Shown: in pieces, positions 1-12,936 of the stretch | Position numbering within the stretch: position 1 is the stretch's first letter | Layout of the letters: every line of letters starts with the position of its first letter | Source of the DNA: Oppiella nova | Taxonomy: Eukaryota > Arthropoda > Arachnida > Sarcoptiformes > Oppiidae | Length of the DNA: 49,725 bases | Assembly: GCA_905397405.1 (NCBI GenBank) | Contig: CAJPVJ010000060.1 | Location: 1 to 49,725, forward strand | Direction of reading: 5' to 3' | Translations under genes and position numbers: made by a program | The notes under the pieces: model-generated | What the model was told of the DNA's origin: nothing | The model's input: only the letters and a program-made list of their open reading frames with translations | Databases searched by the model: none

Positions 1-317
1 AGAGCGACAACTCGTACTTCAAGCGGATGGGCTTCGATCACGACGCCTATGAGGAGGCCGTCAAAGACATGTGCGCTCACATCCAAGACAAACAGACCCC
101 TCTCTCATCACAACCCGATTTATTTGCAAACGATTTGGTCAAAGATATGGGAGAAATGACTTTATATCGCGTAAACCTTAAGTGTGTTTCCGTGAACAAA
201 TATGGTAGAGTTGGCACCATTAAAGAGTTTGCGAGCCAGTGGTGGCCATCATATATGGGAAGGGATGCCAATTGTGTGGTCAATGTTAATGATGTTAGCG
301 TTGACTCAAAACAATAA
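1..317 (+). CDS. 3' terminal coding exon of an unidentified protein (partial)
   Basis: The frame is open from the window edge (first full codon at position 3, reading SDNSYFKRMGFDHDAYEEAV) to a TAA stop at 315-317, about 105 residues. Base composition is clearly richer in G+C than the following DNA, and AATAAA hexamers overlap and follow the stop. Both points support a genuine last exon. The ATG at 27 is probably internal, because the frame continues upstream of it. The C-terminal part contains a hydrophobic strand followed by KYGRVG and then a Trp-rich segment. This faintly recalls the C-terminus of aspartylglucosaminidase-like Ntn hydrolases, but the resemblance is too weak for a name. No signal peptide, membrane segment or classical domain is visible in this fragment. 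It is transcribed toward the 3' end of tsh, so the two genes converge across about 19 kb. Confidence 0.6.
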   Translation, partial: SDNSYFKRMGFDHDAYEEAVKDMCAHIQDKQTPLSSQPDLFANDLVKDMGEMTLYRVNLKCVSVNKYGRVGTIKEFASQWWPSYMGRDANCVVNVNDVSVDSKQ

Positions 318-348
318 ATTTGTTTAAAATGCATACAAAATGAATAAA
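313..348 (+). terminator. Polyadenylation signals of the left-edge gene
   Basis: AATAAA occurs at 313-318, overlapping the TAA stop, and again at 343-348 in a context that turns abruptly AT-rich. The second copy is better placed for a short 3' UTR. Further A/T-rich hexamers follow, so the exact cleavage site cannot be fixed. Confidence 0.45.
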
Positions 349-2280
349 TTTATTATTTCCAATTTGTTCCTTTGGATATTTATTGATATTTATTGATATA
401 TTTTGCAAAACAAACTTTTAACAAGAATTTTAAATTATTTCAAATTTAATTATCTGTTTATCTAAGAAATGTCTTCGTATTGATGTCTCCCCTATTGTTC
501 TATAAATTTAAAGCTTTGATATAAATTATGTACAAATATTTGCACAATTCTTGATATAAAATATTAAATTTTGTTCAATTTAATTGATGTAAATGTAGAC
601 ATAAACAAACAAAGTATTCCTAAAGAATATTCTATTAAATCGATCAAAACATGAGAACAAACTTTATTTTAGAAATTTTCAATAACCTTCTCATTTCGAC
701 TTTCAGAATAAAAATGATACAAAATTATCTCAAATTTATTAAATTAATTCTTATTTTTGTTAATATATTAATAAAATAATATTGTAACCGAATTAAATAC
801 TGTAAGAAAGTTGACAATGAATTAAATCTATGAAAGAAATTGATTGAAACAAACAAATGATAATGAGATGGATTGATGCGAAATGTCGATCAAATACAAT
901 TCAATTATAGGTTTCCATAAGAAATAATTTTTTCCAACTAAAAAGTCAATTGAAGACAATTTGGTTTAAAGACATGCCATTTGTTAGGAAATAATACTTT
1001 CATTTTATGTCATACTATTTGGAGAATGAAGTTGAATGAAGTGATGCCAAACCAAACCAATGGTGCCCTAAGAATAGTGCAGAAGAGACCATCTCTTGGA
1101 GTTAATGAATCCAAACACTATCGATATGTTTGGATGTGCTGGATGTGAAGCCTCCAAATGATGACTTTACCCAAAATGAATGTTTGCAACGCTATTGTTC
1201 CACAGGGAGACCAACCAAACAGATATTTACTCTACAATACAAGACATTAGCTTTTTTTTCGGTTTGACTTTAGTCTACAGCGCCTATGGATGTCGAGGCA
1301 TACTATTAAGGGATTAGTTTTAGGCTAAACTAAATTACTTGAGATTCTTTCTATTCAACAGATTTTTAAATTAAATCTTCATTTGTAGTCTAAATTATAC
1401 GATGAGATTATTCGTTGTTTGAAATATAAATACAACCAAGTTTACTTATAATGACAAAATAACCATTCTTTTTAATAAATATGATCAAAATGTTGGCATC
1501 AATTCATGAAATGATTTATGAATTAAAGTCAATCGGTTTATAGATTGTATTGAAGATATAAGTGAGTCAATCGGACGGACATATAAATGTTTTCTAAGAA
1601 ATGTTACCCATTTGTTTTGTCAATTGAATAAATTAATGTAAGGATTCTTAGTATTTAACAAACATTTATCAATTCATCGATTGTTTTATAAAGTATTCCT
1701 AAATTTCTAGAAAAATCAAAACATTTTCAAAAATAGTTTTAAATTACGAAACGACAAAAACACTATAATTGATTGCTGTAATAAACTTTAATTTCAAAAC
1801 AAATAGACTTTTGAATTTATATTTTATAATTAATGTTTTTAATAAAATTTATTTTTGTTAAGAATATTAACTTAAATGAGTAAATACAATACAGAACATA
1901 TTTATATTTTAATATTGTATAAACTAAACCTAATTCGGAAAATGAGTTAATAGGTTCGCAAAAATAACAAACTAATTAAAAAAGTTATATTTTGTGGAAA
2001 TAATGAAAATATAAGGAGAGTCTGGTTGAGAGCAAAGCGCACAATATATTTGTCAATTGAATTGAGAGTAAATTTGCTAATTTGTATTCAATGCGTGCAC
2101 TCAAAGCCCTGTCATTCTTATGATGGCGTTCATCACAAAAGATGATGATAATGATGATGGGCTGATGTGAGAGAGAATGGCAAGAATGGCAACACTTTAA
2201 TCTTTATATATATGAAAAGGAAAGCCAGAGTGAGCCCAATAACTCAGAGTTATGGTCTTGATTTGTGACACTGGGCTCTG

Positions 2281-2282
<2 letters not shown>

Positions 2283-2311
<29 letters not shown>
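2283..2311. repeat. (CT)n microsatellite
   Basis: Uninterrupted CT dinucleotide array of about 29 bp, followed by imperfect CT-rich sequence. Confidence 0.95.
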
Positions 2312-2315
<4 letters not shown>

Positions 2316-2498
2316 GTCTCTTTTCTATCTCTTAGTTTAGAACTGTATATAATATAACTTATATATATTATACAGAATATACAGTACTTTTGCTATAGAA
2401 CTGTACGATTATCTAATGCATAGCCGTTGTACTAGACTTGTGTGGCATTGGTATCGATCGGTGTGTCGGCAGTGAGAGAGAGCGGGCGAGAGAAGTGT

Positions 2499-2518
2499 AG
2501 AGAGAGAGAGAGAGAGAG
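2499..2518. repeat. (GA)n microsatellite
   Basis: Perfect AG/GA array of about 20 bp, preceded by interrupted GA-rich sequence from about 2471. Confidence 0.9.
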
Positions 2519-2844
2519 CAGAGCTGAGCGTCATAGTGAGTGACAACTTGACGGATGCCATCGTTTCAAATATTCTGCGCCAGGATTTACAGAAATGGCA
2601 TTTTTGGATGTAGTTTATGAGAAAGACTTAACGACTGCTATTTGGTTCCATTCTTCAATGTCTTCAATGTCTTTACATCCAGTGCTGTGTTGTTGTAGTT
2701 ATACCTCTTTGTGATGAATAGAGTAACCATTAGAGCGAGCGTTACGTCCCTATAATAGCTTAGTCGGCAAATAAAAATTTAAAACTTTGGTGACTCTAAA
2801 AAAGACAAAATAAATCATTGCCACTAAACCCCTATTCGGCCATA

Positions 2845-2849
<5 letters not shown>

Positions 2850-2892
<43 letters not shown>

Positions 2893-2895
2893 GAG
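2850..2895. repeat. (GA)n microsatellite
   Basis: GA array of about 46 bp with a single GGG interruption near 2881. Confidence 0.95.
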
Positions 2896-3754
2896 TCTGA
2901 AAGTCATTTGCATTATAAACTTTTTGACATTTTCGCAGAACTGCAGAATTGATACTTTACTCGAGTAGTGTGTATTTGTCTGTATGTGTATCAGTGGTGG
3001 TGGTGGTGATGGTGATGGTGTGGATCACATCTCCAGCACATTTGATATGACATATTCAGATGTGTTGCTGAGCAACGATGGCATGGATGGCATGCAATAA
3101 GCTTTTGACTATTTATTGGTGACTATTTTAATGAGCGTAACAAATGGATATGGATATGATATGATGAGTCTCAACTCGGCCATCAATCGTGTGCCTCAAA
3201 CGTTGACGTTTCAAATGCACGAATCAAGTCTTGTAGAGACACTTGATTTGTGGTTATTGCCATCCATTGCCATCACATTCTGCTGTAGATTATATTACTT
3301 GCGTCGATATATTGGCACTTTCACTACCAGTGCAATCGCATCTGAATTATGAACGTCTCTCCACTAATAATATTAATAGAGAAAAGTTATATAAAAATAT
3401 AATAATAATAGCCATATATAGCCGTCGACTTTAAACGAGCGAAAACTAAAATAAAAGTTAATAACAAACTATAAGTTTTATTATAGGGAACTGTTTTACA
3501 TATATTTTATCGGATAATTACTGCCATAAACTTATATACACTTAAATAAAGCGTTAATTTATGCCCAAATAAACTAAATATTCAACTCATTTAAGACTCG
3601 CATTTTCACAAAGTTTTCAAAATACAACAAAACTTGATTTATTAGTCAAATAATATTTGGCTGTTTACTAAGAGGTGTTCAGTATATTTGTCACATATAT
3701 GTCGACAACAGAACACATTATACGAACTTCTGTACCATTGCTCGGATCTATTGC

Positions 3755-3803
3755 CTACCATTCCATACCATTCCCTACCATTCCTACCATTCCATACCAT
3801 TAG
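3755..3803. repeat. ACCATTCC(AT) minisatellite
   Basis: Five tandem, slightly variable copies of an 8-10 bp unit (taccattcc / ataccattcc). Related CCATACCATT strings recur near 9685-9712, 12606-12640 and 48586-48598. Confidence 0.8.
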
Positions 3804-6800
3804 AAACTTTTTGGGTTTCAATTTTATGGATGGGGTCAGCAGTTGAGTGCGCCAAACGTATTTATGAAAATGTTTTTTCTCTACTAATAATGTTAGCATA
3901 AAAGTCTATTTTTCACGTAATAAAGTGATCGTAAACTTCCATAAAGTCTATGCGAATGGACATGAGATCATAATCATTATTTATACCTTAAAATAATAAG
4001 GCGCTCGACATATGGTGTTAGAGAAGAGGCATTGGAGCGGACGGACATGTACTCTAAAAAGCATAACCTCATAAAAATCAAAATCACTAATATTTTCAAT
4101 TCCTAACATATATATTATGTTGTCTCCTTCGTTACGATTCTTTACTATCATTTACTAGTAGAAAAGAAATCATAAACTTTTTTGTTGTAAATATTTCTAT
4201 ATTAGATGTCAGGCCTCGTACCTGACATTAGCTATTATTTTGCGGCTTTTTGTCGTGTATTTCGCTTTTTGATGCTCTCGTATCTGTATTTGTATTACAT
4301 TTTCAGTATATATGTACAGAATTTTATTAATAGAATATATTTGTGTTGAGAACTAGTTTTTGAAGACATTTACATCTTTTTGACAAATTTAATCGATTTT
4401 CTTGATATAACTCATGTAAACCATACATAATATATAAATGACTGCAAATGTGTGCACATTTTGTAACTCTTTTTCTTTGTATAGATTTTCTAATTCTTGT
4501 TAATTAGTTAAATAAACTCTCGTTATATTATTTAATAAGGAGTTATATTTGATTAATATTTATTGTTGATATTATTTTTTGGGTAAAAGCAAATGTATAA
4601 TAAAATTAATGTTTCAATAATTATAATGAACGCAACGATTAATTGAGAAAATGTATAAATTAGAGCAAAAGCATTACATTGGGTTAAAGTTTGATGTAAT
4701 GATCGCTTCCATAGTAATAATAATAATCATTTCATTCGTTATCTATTTATCAGATTTTATTGATAAATAATTTGCAGATATTGTGACTAAATTTCAATGA
4801 ATTCTCGCCCTATTAAACGAATTTAATCACATTTTTCTAAACACTCATATTATGTAAAGCTTGACTTGTTTTTCATTATTATAATTGATTTGTACAGCAA
4901 TTCATTTGTGTTCACATATATTATTATTAACACAAATAATCAATTTCTAGAATTTGAATAAAAAATGAACATTAAATCCATAAAAATGTGGTTTTCATTT
5001 AAAAATGTAAAGATTCATCAAATGATTAGACCGTTAACTGTGATATGAATACTATTTTTCTTGCGATTTGCACAAAAAATCTCAAATTCAATAGAATTGA
5101 TACACAAAAAAGTTAAGTTTATTTATAAACAGAGGATTTATCACAAAACTGTATGAAGTCATGAATAGAATTCTTAATACTATGACTAAAATACTGTATG
5201 AATACTGTATGTATCGCTAATACTTAAGGCAAATACAAATGAGATTAATATAAAATTTTTTGAAAGAAATGCTAACTTTAGTTAATGAATCATAAATTCA
5301 TAAAAATCATGTTTTCATTTATTTTGAACATTAATTTTAATTGAAATTTCGTTGCTCGTGTACAAGAGTAAAGTGAAAAACAAGAAATTCATTGTTAAAC
5401 TTATTTTTGATTCAATTCTTGTTTTTTTGGCAGAAAAATGCATTCACTGATTAAAAAAGTTTCCTGATAAATAATAACTCTTTGAGAGATATAATTTACA
5501 CAAATATTGAAAACCAGGTGTAGTTATAATGGCATAAGAGATAGCAATTTGATTATTTATTGCTGTCTATGTATGGACAGGTACGGTGTGTATAGCCTAT
5601 TGAGCGGTGGAGTCGGTTATGGGAAGTCATTGAAATGGTCTCATAGTCTCTCACACCTGCATTTGGATGCAATCCATCATCTCGTCATAGACTACACGGA
5701 GATTCGTCACGAAATGCCAAATTGTTTTAAACATAAATTATTATTTCACTTCACATCTGCGTTCAGCACATATTAACAAATGCTAAACAATAATACCTTT
5801 TCTAATGTATGTAATGTTGGCTTTATTTGATGAGAAACTGGTCATATTTAATGAGAATGTCATACCCTGGTATAAAAAAGGCACAACTATTTAACAATAA
5901 ATGTTTAAATTATTATTTTCTAGCAAATGAGAGTCCATGACTGCACTCCCCGTTTATCTATCATTCAATTTATGTGATTATTATTAATTCCTATCACTTA
6001 TTCTCAATCAAACAAATTCTTCTCCAATGACTAAACCATTGAATCGATTGTTGAAATGCTTTTACTCTATAGTTATATATATTCACTAAAATTGAATGCA
6101 AACCACTTTTATTATGTATATTTGATTGATTGATCGCAAATCAATCATTTCCTCTACTCTTATGTGTCTTTCCAAATAATGCCTCAAAACTTGTTTTTCC
6201 CAAAACGCACAGAATTTGACGTTTAGATAATATATTGATTCAAAAAATACAAATGAATTCAAAAGACCAAATGAAAACAAAACTGAACTGAATTGAACCA
6301 GGTTTCAAATCATTGTATTCTCAATATGTTTTAAGCTAATAAATAATAGTCATATCGTATGTACAGTAGAATACCGGTAAAGTAATACAACAAATGCATA
6401 TATGAATGCACTTAAAAATACTTTCAAATGTGCTATTATTTTGAACAAAAGTTATAATATTTGTTGTCTTTTGTACTCACGAGTCCGAAAATTTATAAAT
6501 ATTTTTACATTTTTCTAAATAAACCAATTTTTCATATTAATTATTTTGTCAAAACAGTCCCTTTATTGTTAAATTAGGACAAATTAAGTCATAAAATGTA
6601 TTTCGTAGGAATCGTACTCAAAATAAATAAAAACTTGTCAGTCATTGTGACAACTAACACATTGATTTACCCTCGTCATAAAATATGAAATGGTGTTGGA
6701 TATAATAAGACAGGATATATTTTTACAGTAACACCAAAACAAAGATAAAACACATTGTCGAAGGATTTTTCTTTTATTTACTTAAATACAGGTATAATAA

Positions 6801-9800
6801 CAAGCATATTTTTATAAACTTAACTTTTACGTTAACTTGTAAGTATTAATGCTAATAATTATTAATAAAAGTACTTGTATTATAACACTTATACGGTACA
6901 GTAAATTAAAATGAATAAATAAAAGCAAATATTACACACAAACTTTTCTATTCTTAAAATATCCTTTTGTTCTTTAATAACCATAGTTTATTAATCTAGC
7001 ATATTAATAATATAAATATACTATTTATTTATGAAATACATGTTGACATGATTTATCAATTTTATGCTGAATACCACTAGAATCACCAATCATTAAAATA
7101 CCTACAAACAATGCAAACAATTCTTGAAAATTAACAATTTTTTCATACTTTGCATTTGAATTGATATGAAGAGATAGTCCGTAAAACAATGTATTCTTAA
7201 TAGAGAGCACAGTTATGCCAAAACACAATCGTTGTCTTATGTTATAATTATTTTTCAGCATAATTTAGAGTAACCAACAATTAAGATACGATTTGAATAT
7301 AATTGTCGTGAGTTTTAATAATTTTAATATTATAGCACTATAAATCAAATAAATTGGCACTGCTTTCAATTAATTAGTATTTTATTCAAATCATCCGAAA
7401 GAAACACATTTGACGACTCTTTGACCCCAAAAAACGACTACAACTCAATAAAAGTTTAGATAAAAACAGAGCCCCGAGTTTGAAAATGCTTTCAAATTAA
7501 TTGTGAAAAAAAGAGTACAGTATTTCTGTTGCATAAATTAAATGGTTAAATAATCGATACATTTCTCAAAACTTATTTAATGATTTAAAACAAATTTGAT
7601 TTGATTTAAAATCATTTTCACACGAAAGTTATGACTTGTTTTTTTTCTGAGAAGCTTTAAGCGTTTTTACTTTGAATGTATTAATGTATTAAATGATTGT
7701 TTGATTTCTTATGAATAAAACATTTTAATTTATGACTGAAAAGATTACTTAATTTTAAATATACAGTTAAAGCGACTAATTATTTAAAATATCTCCGATA
7801 AATAGGTGATCCATATCCCCGATCACATCAATTCTAATCTAATAAAAGTCAACAAAAATTTTAATTAGTAGTCGTTTTTAAAAAGTAGTTTTTGTTAAGC
7901 TAAGCACACAATGAATTCAATTTGATATGAATTATTATGTTTTCAAATGTTTGCTTTTGTGTAAAAGAGAAATAAGTATTAATGTTTTGAGTGAAGTTAT
8001 AATAAGTGAATAAACTTTTTATATCTATTTTATGAAATGAATTGAAAATTATATAAAAAATGATAAATTGTTTCTAAAGACACGTTTAATTTATTCGATA
8101 GTAATTTATTGAGTCAATAGTATTGGAGCAAAGAATTGCATTAATTTTATGGATTATTGTGTAGAAAAAATCAATCAATTCGCAGTTTGTAAGACATATC
8201 ACACATCAGTCCAAATGTTTTGCATTTGAAATGAAGTTTTTGGAAAAACGGAATTATTTATTCTCCATCGAGTATACAGTACTGTATATCTGGATAGAGA
8301 TAGTGATGTTAATTGAGTTAATTTATAACATTTGCTTCAATGATCTGTTCTCACGTATAGTGTATTAGAAATATTGAGACCAAACAATAAGTCTGTAATT
8401 TAAATACGAGTCATAATAATTTATTTAATAGTATTTCTCATTAGTGGCGATACAGCCCGAAATGGTATGGATTTTGGAGTGTATGTAGTGTTTTGGGTAT
8501 TGATATGAAGGGGGAAATGGTTAACATTAATGCTTTTGTGTCCGTCCGCTAACAATCATTCGTCATTTGAGTCATTATTATTGTGGAGCAAAGTATTGGC
8601 CCATTCTTTGCATTATATTCACCAGTCATTGCCTGTGATGTTGGAAGCGCTCAAAGTTATCAATCAAATGTGACACTTAAACCTGCATGCATTCAATGCT
8701 ACAATATATGCCGTACACTATCATAGACATGCATCCCATTCCTCACACACACCACCACTGCCAGCACTGGCAGATCCAACTACACTACAACTAATTGAAA
8801 ATCACTTTTAGATTAGAGCTAATAATACTCTTTTTGCATATATTTGAACAGAATTTACACAAAAAATACTGAATAATGATAGAGAAGAGACAAAAAATGA
8901 TCGCAAACTTTGTTTTCTATGAAGCGCTCAGATATACAGATATGTCTATAACTCTGGTGTCAGTCCTTTATAGTCGTTACAAATGAATGCATTTTACAAT
9001 TTAAAACCGAATCTCTTTTCTTTCAAAACTCAAAACAAATCAAAATTTTTGTAAATTTGTGCCAAAAATACTGTATGTCTTTCAATCAAATACTAAATAA
9101 AGGGAATCTAAACTTAAAAATAATTATTTCAAATACAATTAATTACTCGTTTTAAGTGAACACAAGTGAATGTAATTGACTTTAATAACAGATAATTTAT
9201 GATAAAAATGATCAATGATTTGAATCAATTATTCAAAATTATTCTTTGCTTTAATTTACTTAAAATGCAAAAAAAAGTCAAATATATTTTCATATTAAAT
9301 ATAAGTTTAGTGTAACATATAGAGCGGTGTATAGTATATCATATAATATTGTGTATGAAATGATATGATATGATAGGATAGCATGAACTTCAATGTAATG
9401 ATAGTTTGTGTCTCATATACGAAATGGACGAACACTGGGCGGACACGGCGTTCGTATCGTTCATATCATCATTTGTTAGCAAAACATAATTAATCACAAC
9501 TTTTCCTCATAAGTCTCGACACAATCTGTCTGACAGTCAGTCGAAGCGTTCGTTACAAACGATGAATCAGTCAATGGTTTCCATCAAAAAATAGTGAAAA
9601 CTTTGTATAAAAATAGAGAAAAACTTTTTCTTCAGCCACAAGAAGTGGTTGTCCTACAGATGGCGTATTCCGGTCGCTATCGGCCATACCTCCCATACCA
9701 TACATACCATTGGCACCGATATTCTTAGGATTCAATTTGGTCTGACATACACTACACTACTGTATCTCAAGCGATAGATTTTCAGATGAAAATTCACATC

Positions 9801-11603
9801 CGGTTCTCATTTTCTAATTATATGATTACTATTTTGTTTTCAAATGAAATTTATTCAAATCAATATATCGTAAGAAATAAAAATAATCTTTTCGTGAAAT
9901 TCTTTTTATGTATACTTTGATGAATAATTGAATCAAATAATTATTAAAATTATCATTTTAACTCATACTCCAGTCATTAATTAAGAAAATTTATTAATCT
10001 TTTTTATTCATTAATTAATGTCATAAAAAGAAAATACATTTACTATAACTGAGTCCGTGCTTAAGAGGGGGTTACCAGGGGAATTTTCTAAGAATTTTAT
10101 ACAACTTTTATATAACTATTTCCAAAACATGTAATCATAATAATAATGTATTTTAAATCATCCAGACAACTATCAAGGATTTTTGAAAGCAAACTATCAA
10201 ATAGTTGACTGTCAATAGATGTTACAAAATAATATATTTGATAAATTAGATTTACTATCATTTTTCAAACAACAATATTGTCTTATGATCATTAATGATT
10301 AACATGCACTTTTGCCTAATTTTTGAATCTAAGTGAAGTTTCATGATAATTATTAAATTTCAAACTACATTCAAAAACAATATAAAATAAAATAAGTTAA
10401 TTATGATTTGTATAAAATTCTAATTAATTGCATAACAATTTTATTACATTTATTGATCTGTTTCTATAATTTACTGTTGTTTTAATTTATTTTATTTTCT
10501 TATACCTCATAAAACAAGTTATGAATCAAAATGCAAGTTTCCATACTAAATTTTATTATAAGTTTATAATTTATGACTTAAATTAGTTTAATTTTGACTT
10601 TTTTAATTAGAAAAACAATGCTGGAGAGAAAATATTTTATATGATATTAATCTAAATTTGAATTTAATATTGATTTTGCAGACAAAAAACTAATTTTATG
10701 AGATATTATATGAGTTTAATTTAAATAATTATTTTTGAGAATAATATATATAATAATAGTAATAATTCATTATTTCGATATTCCTTTACAAATAGTTTTA
10801 TTGAATAAATAGAAAGATATATCAGAAATGAGTTCTTTATATATAAATGTAATGTTTAGCCAAAAGTTGTTTGAGTTGTGTTTGAGAAGAGAAGTGAAAT
10901 CTGAAGAGAACTGTCAAATGGGTTCACATTTGATTAATTGTCTTAAATTTTTGCTTCTATTGAGCTATAATTCATTGTTCACTCTGTTGTGAAGCACAAC
11001 ATGTTTTGTGATCTTTTCTCTTCTCTTTTGTTTCAAAAAAACTTTTTTAAAACATTTTCTCATTTCTAATAATCATTTTTCTGATCTTTTGTTATTATAT
11101 GAAAACTATAATGTTTTGGACCACATATTTAGTTAAGCGATTCTGGGCTATGGCTACGACTCTCTGGCCATTGGCAAACAGATCCCATACCAGGGGGGCT
11201 GTCATATTGTGATCGATGCCCTTCAATATTGGAATGGAGGGGGGAATGGGTGGTCAGTGAGCTCACAAACATAGCTAATGATGGCTCGCAAATGATGAGC
11301 GCGACGACAGAGACGGATGGTCTGACTATTGTCAGGCCGACCGATAGGGCCCGCCCTTCGTGAGGGGTCACTCTCTGGATGCCTGACTGAGTGGTCGAGC
11401 GAAAAAATATTTCGTTTAGTGAAACATTTTTTCGCTTTTCAGGGACACATCCAGAGATGTGTGTCCGTACTGTTAGCCCTCGTCATGAGTTGTGGTGAGT
11501 GTCTGACTGACTGAGTAGAGTCTAGTGAGTGATGAGCTTTCTTTGTTTGAAAGGCACGTAAGTTTGCCTCTAATACTGGCCCCGGACTCCACCCACTCAT
11601 TAC

Positions 11604-11605
<2 letters not shown>

Positions 11606-11648
<43 letters not shown>
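11606..11648. repeat. (GA)n microsatellite
   Basis: Perfect GA array of about 43 bp. It produces spurious Ser-Leu repeat frames on the opposite strand. Confidence 0.95.
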
Positions 11649-11650
<2 letters not shown>

Positions 11651-12061
11651 ATAAAAGTGATGCCGTGATGGCAATGATGGCAATGATGTGAACCATATAT
11701 CAAAATATTGTTGCTCTCTATGCGCTCAACGCTTGGCCAACAAACAAACCATTCAAACCATTCAAAACCATTTGCATATAAAGTACTGTTCATACGGTGT
11801 GTGCAATGCATTAAAAGCTAACAAAAAAGAAATGCCAAAAACGGCTAAAATTACTAATGAATCAAAAGTTGCATTTATTGGTCGACATATTATATTATAT
11901 GCAAAAAATATACTTCTAATTAATTATTACGTGTATTTCTGCCATTTGTTACGATAACATCATTTTTGAGTTCACTTGCGCCACAACTTGTACTAAAGGG
12001 AAATAGTTTTGGGAATGAATGGTATGAATGGCCAAAACAAAAATGAGACGTGAATTGAAGT

Positions 12062-12130
12062 CACATCACCAGCACTGGTAGAGCACTGGTAGGCTGAGGC
12101 ACATCACCAGCACTGGTAGAGCACTGGTAG
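12062..12130. repeat. 38-bp tandem repeat carrying the AGCACTGGTAG motif
   Basis: Two identical 31-bp copies begin at 12062 and 12100, a 38-bp period. Each contains AGCACTGGTAG twice, giving four occurrences in 70 bp. The same undecamer recurs elsewhere in the window. Confidence 0.9.
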
Positions 12131-12774
12131 TGCTGTAGTGTACACTTTGGAGCACTTTCATAGCAATGAGAAATGTTCGGTGATTTATTTGAGTACATTT
12201 ACTGTGCTATGCAATGGACAGGCCGTCAAACATCAATCAAAGTAATAGCGTTCAGGAAAGTGACACTTAATGCACCCGAGAGACAAATGAGTGTTAGGAC
12301 TGCACCAACTCCAACTACCATTCCTCCAATGCCTACCAGTGCTGAAATAGTGCCAGCTCTACCACAGCCAACACTTCTTGGAACGACTGAATCACAAACA
12401 AAATAAAAGCTAAACGAAAAATATTCAGTTATAATAATAATAGCAATAATAATAATAAGCCATAACTACTAATAGTCGTTCCCTTCTTATTCTCAAAATA
12501 TATTAATTTATGAATTTATGAACTCATAGCCAATCTATCGCTCCTTTATTGAGCCCTTATGTACAGTTTGGGTGAACAACTTGGACACAAGGGATCCTTT
12601 ACCAGTCATTCCATACCAAACCATACCATACCGTTCCATAAGCACCAATACTTTACTCTTTTATTTGATGAAATATCATTCAAAGAATGAGTTAAGAGTA
12701 TAATACTATAAATTAGTTCATCTCTCACTCCAACTCTCCAATCATTCTCATTCTCGTCTCACTTTCATTACGCG

Positions 12775-12812
<38 letters not shown>
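12775..12812. repeat. (CT)n microsatellite
   Basis: CT array of about 38 bp. It lies about 90 bp from a (GA)n array at 12900-12933, so the pair could base-pair as an imperfect hairpin. Confidence 0.95.
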
Positions 12813-12817
<5 letters not shown>

Positions 12818-12896
12818 CCTTCTATGGGTGCGTAAAAATGACAATTTCTTAACAAATGAAAATGAAAACTAAGAAATAAGTGGAAGAGATAAGCGA

Positions 12897-12899
<3 letters not shown>

Positions 12900-12933
<34 letters not shown>
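12900..12933. repeat. (GA)n microsatellite
   Basis: Perfect GA array of about 34 bp, in opposite orientation to the CT array just upstream. Confidence 0.95.

Positions 12934-12936
<3 letters not shown>

Larger units (their letters stand above)
318..8450. other. AT-rich intergenic DNA without recognisable genes
   Basis: This is long, very AT-rich sequence with stops in all frames. The longest open frames (under 90 codons) show no domain and no coding-like composition. It contains GA/CT arrays near 2.3-2.9 kb, a GGT/GGTGAT trinucleotide patch near 2995-3020, and a short ACCATTCC-type minisatellite near 3755-3803. Nothing else could be supported. Confidence 0.6.

Noticed and set aside
11439-11811. 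Ser-Leu repeat proteins on the minus strand
   Set aside because: The frames are translated CT dinucleotide arrays; the rest of each frame lacks coding character.
12173-12406. 77-codon frame with Pro/Thr-rich tail
   Set aside because: No domain, splice context or conservation evidence; the tail is low complexity.
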